This document shows positions 16,491-23,686 of a stretch of 64,000 nucleotides of DNA, one piece after another. The DNA lies in NCBI RefSeq assembly GCF_004349055.1, contig NZ_SMKX01000037.1:1-64000 (forward strand), read 5' to 3'. Both the position numbers and the translations under genes were made by a program. The stretch comes from Kribbella antibiotica. Its GTDB lineage: Bacteria; Actinomycetota; Actinomycetes; Propionibacteriales; Kribbellaceae. Within the stretch, counting starts at the first letter, position 1. Each line of letters starts with the position of its first letter. Below the pieces are notes generated by a model that was not told the DNA's origin, searched no databases, and was given only the letters and a program-made list of their open reading frames with translations.

Positions 16491-19279
16491 GGCCGTGCCC
16501 TCCCAACAGCAGAAGGGTTGTAGCCACTGGCAGAGCCCGAGCGCGCCGGCCCGGTCGACAATTCGACAAGCTCGGACAGTTCCGCGTTGGAGAGCTCACT
16601 CAGCCAAGCTTCGCCCGAGCCAACCACCGCATCGGCCAGCTCACGCTTCGCCGCGATGACCGCGGAGATCCGATCCTCCAACGTGTTCTCCGTGACGAGC
16701 CGATGCACCTGGACCGGCCGATCCTGCCCGATCCGGTACGCCCGGTCGGTCGCCTGATCCTCGACTGCCGGATTCCACCAGCGGTCGTAGTGCACGACAT
16801 GTGTCGCCTGCGTCAAGGTCAGCCCGACACCGCCCGCCTTGAGCGAGAGCAGGAACACCGGCGACTCACCTGCCTGGAACTGCTCGACCATCTGCTCGCG
16901 CTTGCGCACCCCGATCCCACCGTGCAGGAACAGCGGCTGCACACCACGCGTCGCCAGATGCGCTTCGATCAGCCGGCACATCTCGACGTACTGGCTGAAG
17001 ATCAGGACCGACTCGCCTTCGGCCAGGATGACGTCGAGGAGCTCGTCGAGCGCAGCCAGCTTGCCGGACCGCCGCTCCAGCGGACCAGGCTGATGCAGGA
17101 ACTGCGCCGGATGGTTGCAGATCTGCTTGAGCTGCGTGAGCAGACTGAGCACCAGCCCGCGCCGCTCGATCCCCTCCGAGGACTCGATCTTGGCCAGCGT
17201 CTCGGTAGCCACCGCCTGATAGAGCGTCGCTTGCTCAACCGTCAGCGGTACGACGACGTCCTGCTCGGTCTTCGGCGGCAACTCCGGCGCGATCCCGGGG
17301 TCGATCTTGCGCCGCCGCAACAGGAACGGCCGCGTGACCCGCGCCAGCCGGGACGTCGCCTCTTCGTCGTGATACCGCTCCACCGGTACGGCGATGTCCT
17401 GCCGGAACCGCTCGAGGGTTCCGAGCAACCCCGGCGCTGCCCAGTCCAGAATCGACCAGAGTTCCGACAACCGGTTCTCCACCGGCGTCCCGGTCAGCGC
17501 GATTCTGGTTGCCGACGGCAACGTTCGCAGTGCGCGAGCTGTCCGAGACAACGGGTTCTTGGCGTGCTGCGCCTCATCCGCGACGGCCAGCCCCCACTGA
17601 ACCTCGCCAAGAACGTGATGATCCTGCCGCACCACGCCGTACGTGGTCAGCACCACCTCGTCCGGAGCGAGATCACTCAACGACCGCCCGGCACCATGGA
17701 ACCGCCGAGTCGGCACATCCGGCGCGAACTTGGCGAACTCGCGCTCCCACGTGCCCAGCAGCGTCGACGGACACACCACCAACGTCGGCCCATGCCCACG
17801 ACCACGCCGTACTAGATGCAGCGCGATGACCTGAATCGTCTTGCCAAGCCCCATATCGTCGGCAAGGCAACCACCGAGGCCGAGGTCGGTCAGTTGCGCC
17901 ATCCACGCCACCCCGCGGCGCTGGTAGTCCCGCAGCGTCGCCTGCAGCCCCATCGGTTCTTCGAACGGCGCAGTGTCGTCACCCGAGCGGAGCCGGCTCA
18001 GCATGTCGGCCAGCGAACCGACGGCGTCAAAGGCGACCAGCTCACCGCCGACCACGATCGTCCCGGTCAGTGCGGCGCCGAGCGCCTCGGCACCGGTCAG
18101 CTTGTGCGTGCCGCCGCGGCGCAGCTTGCGCACGAGGTCGTGATCGACGCGCACCCAGCGCCCGCGCATCCGGATCATCGGCCGCTTCGCCTCGGCGAGC
18201 GCAGCGACCTCTTCTTCGGTCAGCTCCTCCCCATCCAGCATCGGCCGCCAGCGGAACGCGACCAGCTCGGTCAAGCTGAAGTCAGGCCCAGTCACAGCTC
18301 CCGGTGTGGGGGTCGCGACCGTCCCGCGCACACTCAGCCCACTCGTGAACAGCTCAGCCGGCCAGAGCACCTCAATACCCGCGCCCTCCAACGCAGTGCT
18401 GCCCTCAGCCAACTCCTCCAGTGCGTCATCATCAACATCAACCGCTGCGGGTGCAGCGTCTCGCAAGGCTGCTGACAGCGGCGGCCACACCCGAGCCCCG
18501 CGCCGCAGTGCCAACAGCAGGTCAGTCTCAGCTCGCTCGCCGAGTGCGGCGAGCACTGCGGCCGGTGCGGTCCACACCTCGGCCACATCGACCAGCAGAC
18601 TGGGATCCAGCTCGCTGCGAAGCTGCAACACAGCCTGGAAGTCAGAGAGTTCCTCGGCCGGCGGCTCGATCCGCAGGACCAGCCGAGCACCGGCGTCCTC
18701 GCTCTGTGCCGTTTCGGCCAGCCACTCAGTCGGTCCGGCGACCTCTAGCGGCTCCACGGCCGCAAACGCCGCTGCACCCGGCCGAGCTGCGACAGCAGCA
18801 GCGGGCGTCCGCACCAGCGTGTCCGCGATCGCATCCCAGAACGCTCGCACCAACTGCTCTGGATCGACCAACCGCACCGGCCGCGATCCCTCAAGCGGCA
18901 ACGCATGCCCGTACGGCGGCATCGCGGCAACCAGCTGTTTCAGCCACCCGCGATCCGGCGGATCCAGTGGGGCTACCCGCCAGCCGCCGTACCCATTGGG
19001 GGTGAGGTCGGGCACGAGTCGGCCGCGCGCGATCAGCCCGAGCCCGGCCAATGCAGCCGCTCGCCAGGCCTCCCAACTCGCGGCGCCCGGCACCGGCGAC
19101 GAGGCCAGCTCGAGCGCCTCTGGAATGGTCAGCAGCCGCGCCCGGACCGTCGTCCGCCGAACCTGCGATCCCTGTGGGAGCACGAGAGTGACGCTTTCGT
19201 CGGCACCCTCGACTTCGCCGTACAACGCCAATCGGCCCGCGCGTGGCGGGTCGGCTGGCACGAAGACGGCGTTGAACAT
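16487..19279 (-). CDS. SNF2-family DEAD-like helicase
   Basis: A 930-residue protein. The first 440 residues contain a SNF2-associated N-terminal domain rich in Ala and acidic residues. The helicase core follows with Walker A DDMGLGKT, DEAQ box (LAVADEAQH), TGTPVENR and the C-terminal motifs SLKAGGVGLTLT and DRAYRIGQDRPVQV. Such proteins remodel or translocate on DNA and may act in repair or defence with the SWIM partner. I chose the ATG beginning MFNAVF; an upstream TTG adds ten residues without a better ribosome site. Confidence 0.9.
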   Translation of the reverse strand: MFNAVFVPADPPRAGRLALYGEVEGADESVTLVLPQGSQVRRTTVRARLLTIPEALELASSPVPGAASWEAWRAAALAGLGLIARGRLVPDLTPNGYGGWRVAPLDPPDRGWLKQLVAAMPPYGHALPLEGSRPVRLVDPEQLVRAFWDAIADTLVRTPAAAVAARPGAAAFAAVEPLEVAGPTEWLAETAQSEDAGARLVLRIEPPAEELSDFQAVLQLRSELDPSLLVDVAEVWTAPAAVLAALGERAETDLLLALRRGARVWPPLSAALRDAAPAAVDVDDDALEELAEGSTALEGAGIEVLWPAELFTSGLSVRGTVATPTPGAVTGPDFSLTELVAFRWRPMLDGEELTEEEVAALAEAKRPMIRMRGRWVRVDHDLVRKLRRGGTHKLTGAEALGAALTGTIVVGGELVAFDAVGSLADMLSRLRSGDDTAPFEEPMGLQATLRDYQRRGVAWMAQLTDLGLGGCLADDMGLGKTIQVIALHLVRRGRGHGPTLVVCPSTLLGTWEREFAKFAPDVPTRRFHGAGRSLSDLAPDEVVLTTYGVVRQDHHVLGEVQWGLAVADEAQHAKNPLSRTARALRTLPSATRIALTGTPVENRLSELWSILDWAAPGLLGTLERFRQDIAVPVERYHDEEATSRLARVTRPFLLRRRKIDPGIAPELPPKTEQDVVVPLTVEQATLYQAVATETLAKIESSEGIERRGLVLSLLTQLKQICNHPAQFLHQPGPLERRSGKLAALDELLDVILAEGESVLIFSQYVEMCRLIEAHLATRGVQPLFLHGGIGVRKREQMVEQFQAGESPVFLLSLKAGGVGLTLTQATHVVHYDRWWNPAVEDQATDRAYRIGQDRPVQVHRLVTENTLEDRISAVIAAKRELADAVVGSGEAWLSELSNAELSELVELSTGPARSGSASGYNPSAVGRARP

Positions 19280-19412
19280 GCCCAGCACAGTACGCCGGAC
19301 GACCGACAACTTTCATGTCGCCGAAGCAAGCCTGTGGACAACTCGGATCGGCTTGACCTCAACCGAGGTTCAGGGACGAGGCTGGGGCCACTCGACGATG
19401 AAGGAGCAGGAC

Positions 19413-20402
19413 ATGCGTGCAGCAGTGGTGACCGAGTTCGGCGAACCCTCGGTGATCCGGATCCAGGAGTGGCCCGACCCGGTTCCGGCGGAAGGACAGG
19501 TCCTGGTCGAGGTCGAGGTGGCCGACATGATCTTCGTGGATGCAGCGATTCGCCGTGGCCACCATGGCGGCTACTTCGACGTCACACCGCCGTTCGTGCC
19601 CGGCAGTCGCTTCGGTGGCCGCGTCCGGGCGACAGGCCCCGGGGTATCCGACACGTGGATCGGAAAGACCGTTGTCGGGCGCAGCGTGGACTTCGCCGCC
19701 CACGCGGAGCTGGTTGTGGCGGCATCCGACTCACTGACTGAGACCGATCTGAATCTTGAGACCGCGGTCGCTGTGACCGGGGACGGCTTCACGACGCTAC
19801 TGCTCGAACAGCTGGCCCCAGACCTGCAGGGCAAGGACGTACTGATCACTGCGTCGGCAGGCGGCATGGGACTGCTGCTGATCCAGCTAGCGCATCGCGC
19901 CGGCGCACGTGTCATCGCTGCCGCGCGCGGTCAGGCCAAGCTCGACCTCAGCCAGGCACAGGGCGCCGACGTGGTGATCGACTACTCGCAGCCGGGCTGG
20001 GAGAAGTCGGTGCTGGAGGCAACCGGTGGCCGCGGCGCCGACGTGGTCTTCGAAGGTGCCGGTGGCGAGCTGGGCACGACAGCCTTCGGTGTGGTCAAGG
20101 ACGGTGGCTGGTTCTCGGCGCATGGTGCGCCGAGCGGGACCTTTGCCACCTACGACCCGGCTGAGGCCGACCGTCGAGGCATCACGGTGAAGGGGATCGA
20201 AGACCTCCGCGTCGACCTCGTCGCCACGACGGTTACCGATGCGGCGGTGCTGCAACGAGCCGCGGCCGGCGACCTGGTCCCGGTGGTCGACCGCGTGTTC
20301 GACCTGGATCACGTGGCCGAGGCCCACACAGCCCTCGAGCAGCGCGTACTGCTCGGCAAAGCTCTGATCAGGGTTCGACCGGCTGGTCTGCGTGGTCAGT
20401 AA
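19413..20402 (+). CDS. zinc-independent quinone oxidoreductase / MDR-family alcohol dehydrogenase
   Basis: This 329-residue MDR-superfamily oxidoreductase has an N-terminal GroES-like domain and a Rossmann domain with the NADPH motif SAGGMGLLLIQLA. The structural zinc cysteines are absent, which fits quinone oxidoreductases (zeta-crystallin type). AAGGAG precedes the ATG by seven bases. Its 3' end overlaps that of the convergent GGDEF gene by 35 bases. Open frame extending far upstream is antisense to the SNF2 gene and is not coding. Confidence 0.85.
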   Translation: MRAAVVTEFGEPSVIRIQEWPDPVPAEGQVLVEVEVADMIFVDAAIRRGHHGGYFDVTPPFVPGSRFGGRVRATGPGVSDTWIGKTVVGRSVDFAAHAELVVAASDSLTETDLNLETAVAVTGDGFTTLLLEQLAPDLQGKDVLITASAGGMGLLLIQLAHRAGARVIAAARGQAKLDLSQAQGADVVIDYSQPGWEKSVLEATGGRGADVVFEGAGGELGTTAFGVVKDGGWFSAHGAPSGTFATYDPAEADRRGITVKGIEDLRVDLVATTVTDAAVLQRAAAGDLVPVVDRVFDLDHVAEAHTALEQRVLLGKALIRVRPAGLRGQ

Positions 20403-21702
20403 CAGCAGGTGGATTCGGCCGGGCCGCGACAATGCGGTTCCGGCCGTCCTGCTTTGCAGTGAGCAAGGCGTTGTCAGCGGCGAGCACTAGCTGGTCCATG
20501 GTGTTCGCAACGTCCGGATACACCGCCACACCGATGGAGGCCGGCACACCGGTGATCACCGCGGTCCGATCGGCCGCAGTGTCGACCGACACGTTCAGTG
20601 CGCTCAGGCGGTCCCGGATTCGCTCCGCGACCTCGAGTACCTCGGTCTCGGAAGCGCCAGGCAGCAGGACTGCCAGCTCGTCGCCACCGACCCGTGCGAC
20701 CAGATCGCCCTGCCTGACCTCTGCCCGAACGCTCTGCCCGACAGCTTTCAGCGCTTGATCGCCGGCCGGGTGACCATAGGTGTCGTTGATCTCCTTGAAC
20801 CTGTCCAGGTCCAGCATCAACAGACCGACCGTGCTGCGCAGCGTCTCCGCCCGCGCCAACTCCACCGGTACGGCGTTCGCCCAGTACGCCGGTGTGGCCA
20901 GCCCGGTCTTCACGTCCGTCCCAGCAGCACGCTGGAACTGCGGTAGCAGCAGATCGCGATGCAGCGTCAGCACCGTCACCATCAGGATCGGCACCACCCA
21001 CGGGTACGACGCCTGCAGCGCACCGACCGCCACACCAAGCCCCAGCCCCGCGACCACCACCAGTTGATCGGAGAGGTCGCCGAGGGCGCTACGAGCCGTG
21101 GCGTCCGGGGACGACAGCAGAATCGCGCCGATCACCAGGGCGAAGTTCACCAGCCACCAGGTAGTCGCAGTGCCCAGCACAACAAGCAGTGAGAACGGGC
21201 CGGTCGGCACCCGCGGCTCAGCGATCAGCCCGCCACCACGCAGTACGGCGGCAGCCGCGGCGCTGGCCAGGATGAACGTGCTCGCGGAGAACACCTTCCG
21301 GTGCGCGATCGTCCGGCCGTAGACGCGAATCCAGGAGTACCCGTACGAGACGACGATCAGTGCGATCACCAGGCTCAGCGGGAGCAGCAGCAGACCGGCG
21401 AAGACCCAGAGGCTCTTCAGGTTCGTGTAGGGCGAACTGTTAGCCGCCATCTCGCGTCGCCGTTCGATTCCGCGGGCAGACTCCAGATGCAGGACCGAGG
21501 CGGCCGTCAGTACGGCGAAGGCGACCCACTCCGACGGCCTGACGCCGGCTCGGGCGCCGGAGATCGTCGAGGCCAGAGCCAAGGCGGTGATCGCGATCGC
21601 GACAGCATCGACACCGAGCACATAGCTCAGCGCCGGGCGTGGCAACGACCAGAGCTTCCATTGGCGGGGTGGCACCCACTTGCTCCGACCGATCAGAATC
21701 AT
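20368..21702 (-). CDS. membrane-bound diguanylate cyclase (GGDEF family)
   Basis: A 444-residue protein with six or more hydrophobic helices in the first 260 residues and a C-terminal GGDEF domain. The active site reads RVGGDELAVLLPG (GGDEL, a common active variant) after DLDRFKEINDTYGHPAGD. It should make cyclic di-GMP from GTP at the membrane in answer to an unknown signal. No clear RxxD inhibitory site was seen. GAGG precedes the ATG. It is divergent from the GNEW-repeat peptide gene, with 120 bases between the two starts. Confidence 0.88.
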   Translation of the reverse strand: MILIGRSKWVPPRQWKLWSLPRPALSYVLGVDAVAIAITALALASTISGARAGVRPSEWVAFAVLTAASVLHLESARGIERRREMAANSSPYTNLKSLWVFAGLLLLPLSLVIALIVVSYGYSWIRVYGRTIAHRKVFSASTFILASAAAAAVLRGGGLIAEPRVPTGPFSLLVVLGTATTWWLVNFALVIGAILLSSPDATARSALGDLSDQLVVVAGLGLGVAVGALQASYPWVVPILMVTVLTLHRDLLLPQFQRAAGTDVKTGLATPAYWANAVPVELARAETLRSTVGLLMLDLDRFKEINDTYGHPAGDQALKAVGQSVRAEVRQGDLVARVGGDELAVLLPGASETEVLEVAERIRDRLSALNVSVDTAADRTAVITGVPASIGVAVYPDVANTMDQLVLAADNALLTAKQDGRNRIVAARPNPPAVTDHADQPVEP

Positions 21703-21822
21703 GGTGGCCTCACACGGATAGACCTGAGCGGTTATTCCTGAATAGTAACTGCCTGTTCACGCGAGGTCATCCCGGACCGCGCGTTATTCCATCTGGCGGA
21801 TGGCGAAGGAAGGATCCCCACC

Positions 21823-22020
21823 ATGTCCAAGATCAGCACCGGCAACGAGTGGTTCCACGGCTCAAACAAGCGTTCGGCAGGCGCCGGAAACGAGTGGCTG
21901 CACGGCGGGAACGAGTGGTTCCACGGCGGGAACGAGTGGTTCACGCAGAGTGGCAACGAGTGGCTGCACCGGCCCGCCGGGGGCGGCAACGAATGGTTCA
22001 CCAACGGTAACGAGTGGTGA
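21823..22020 (+). CDS. GNEW-repeat peptide, 65 residues
   Basis: The short protein is almost wholly made of seven GNEW repeats. After each, Phe or Leu usually follows, then His-Gly or Thr, and the last repeat ends exactly at the C-terminus. Seven of its 65 residues are Trp. A good AGGA ribosome site lies eight bases before the ATG. The repeats differ at synonymous positions (GGC, GGA, GGG, GGT for Gly; GAG and GAA for Glu), so the peptide rather than the DNA has been conserved. There is no signal peptide or membrane span. I do not recognise the family. It could be a modified peptide precursor, a metal or ligand binder, or an interaction repeat. No maturation enzyme is adjacent. Confidence 0.7.
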   Translation: MSKISTGNEWFHGSNKRSAGAGNEWLHGGNEWFHGGNEWFTQSGNEWLHRPAGGGNEWFTNGNEW

Positions 22021-22106
22021 TCCACCGAACCTCCCGGCAATTTCTTTACGAATACTTTACCAAGAGCCTTCCGGGGGTAATTCCCTGAATCCCCGGCCGG
22101 CTCGTG

Positions 22107-22128
22107 AAATACGGCGTACGCCGTATTT
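22107..22128. terminator. 22-bp perfect palindrome between convergent genes
   Basis: The arm AAATACGGCGT is followed directly by its exact reverse complement. It lies 87 bases after the GNEW gene and 10 bases after the stop of the convergent MFS gene. A- and T-rich ends on both sides fit a bidirectional terminator. The lack of a spacer would equally fit a TetR-type operator, but no promoter is evident here. Confidence 0.5.
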
Positions 22129-22138
22129 GTGCAGGAAA

Positions 22139-23383
22139 TCAGGCAAGGACCGTTGCGGCGGCTTCCGGCCCGGGGCGGCGGGCTCGCGACCAGGCGGTGC
22201 CCGCCGCCGCGGCGGCAATCAGACCGACAGTGCCCATCACCCCCAGGGCGAACGACGGTGTCGAGCCTTGCGCGATGAGACCGGCCAGCAGGATGCCGAG
22301 GCCCTGACTGCTTCTGAGTGCTGTGCTGGCGACTCCGAACGCCTGACCGCGCTGTGAGTCCGGCACGGCCTGAACGAACGCCGCACTGGTCGGCAGGTGG
22401 TACGCAGACGCCATCCCTGACATGCCCCACAGCAGCACTGTCGGCAGCAGGCCAGGGGTGAGGAAGCTCAGTGCCAAGGGGACGCAGGCGAGGGCGGCCA
22501 GTGGCCCAAGCAGCCGCATGCGACGTTCTGGAGGCCAGAGGGTGATCAGCCACATCCCGAGAACTGCACCGGCCGGGCTGGCGGCCAGGAGGAGCCCCGC
22601 TGCGGTTGGTCCCTGACCGATCTCATGGGCATAGGGGACCGCGAGGCCCTCCACGGTGACGTAGAAGCCGGCGATGGTCGCCAGGAGGACCAGCGTCCGC
22701 AGCTTCGGCGTACGGGCGACCAGTGAGAGGCCTGCGGACAGGTCTTGGAAGTAGCCCCGGCGTGGCGCATCAGTGCCACTTGTCGGAGCTGGCCGGCTAC
22801 GCACTCCGACGGCAATGAGTCCGGCGGAGAGCAAGAAGGTTGCAGAGTCGAGCAGGAGGCCGCCGGATGTGCCGACAGCCACCACGATCGCGCCACCGGC
22901 ACCGAAGCCGAGCACCTGACTGAACTGCACAACCATGTCGTTGGCGGCCTTGCCGAGCACGTAATGATCCCCGGGCAGTACGGCGGGCAGGGTCGCTGCA
23001 CGCGCTGCGTTGAACGGCGCCCCGAAGGCCTGCAGTCCGAGCAGAAGCAGGATCACGACCAGTAGTGGTAGCGCCTGAATCGCCATAGCAGCAACGAGAA
23101 TCGCCCTCGCCAGGTCGGTGATGATCAGCACCGCACGGCGCGGATAGCGGTCCGCGAAGCCCGCGAGCAGCGGACCGAAGAGCAGATCAGGGATGTAGGT
23201 CAGCGCATACGTCAGTGCGGTCAGTCCGGCCGACTTCGTCCGGTCGAAAACCAGTACTGACAGCGCCACCCGTGCGAGCTGGTCACCGGCGACGGAGAGC
23301 ACTCCGGCCAGGAACAACGCCCGGAACTCGGCATGCCCGAAGACATCCCGCCAGCGCGCGCGCCCGACCACCTCGCCCTCCAT
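22139..23383 (-). CDS. MFS efflux transporter (MFS_3 / enterobactin-exporter-like)
   Basis: A 414-residue membrane protein with about 12 hydrophobic segments. The loop between helices 2 and 3 carries GFADRYPRRAVLIITD, the MFS signature. Early motifs (FRALFLAGVLSVAGDQLARVALSVLVF) resemble MFS_3 exporters of drugs and siderophores. The gene is alone, convergent with the GNEW peptide gene, with no adjacent regulator, so the substrate cannot be guessed. Confidence 0.85.
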   Translation of the reverse strand: MEGEVVGRARWRDVFGHAEFRALFLAGVLSVAGDQLARVALSVLVFDRTKSAGLTALTYALTYIPDLLFGPLLAGFADRYPRRAVLIITDLARAILVAAMAIQALPLLVVILLLLGLQAFGAPFNAARAATLPAVLPGDHYVLGKAANDMVVQFSQVLGFGAGGAIVVAVGTSGGLLLDSATFLLSAGLIAVGVRSRPAPTSGTDAPRRGYFQDLSAGLSLVARTPKLRTLVLLATIAGFYVTVEGLAVPYAHEIGQGPTAAGLLLAASPAGAVLGMWLITLWPPERRMRLLGPLAALACVPLALSFLTPGLLPTVLLWGMSGMASAYHLPTSAAFVQAVPDSQRGQAFGVASTALRSSQGLGILLAGLIAQGSTPSFALGVMGTVGLIAAAAAGTAWSRARRPGPEAAATVLA

Positions 23384-23686
23384 GGTCGGATCATCACCAC
23401 TATCCGTAGCCCCACACCTTCTGCGCGTGATCAGAAGGGTTTTCCCGCACGAAACAGGCGTGGTTCAAAGGTTTGCTCGCGGCGCATCAGTGCCACTTTC
23501 TGCCCAAAACGGCTACCCAGTGGCGTGAGGTTTGATCAAAGGTTCTATTCTGTAGTTGTTCCGATGCTGGGGTCTGGGCGGGGCGGCCCCGACCCTGGCA
23601 TCGGACTCTTCTTTGTCCGGGCGGAACCGACAGAAACTGTCGGTGGAGCCCGGTAGCGTTCTTCTTGCCAGGGGCGGCTCCTGGAC
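23384..23686. other. intergenic region between divergent MFS and RING genes
   Basis: No gene is seen in these 303 bases. It contains TCAAAGGTT twice (about 23464 and 23536), an AT-richer stretch TATTCTGTAGTTG near 23548 that may be a promoter, and the 18-mer GGCGCATCAGTGCCACTT at 23481, which also occurs inside the MFS gene at 22764. Confidence 0.5.

Noticed and set aside
18306-19412. Long open frame continuing upstream of the quinone oxidoreductase
   Set aside because: It is antisense to the SNF2 gene, low in complexity (Ser, Ala, Arg rich) and a clear ribosome site marks the later ATG.
21831-22020. DNA repeats considered as a CRISPR array or slippage product
   Set aside because: Units of about 21-33 bases have no constant spacers and differ at synonymous positions; they encode peptide repeats.
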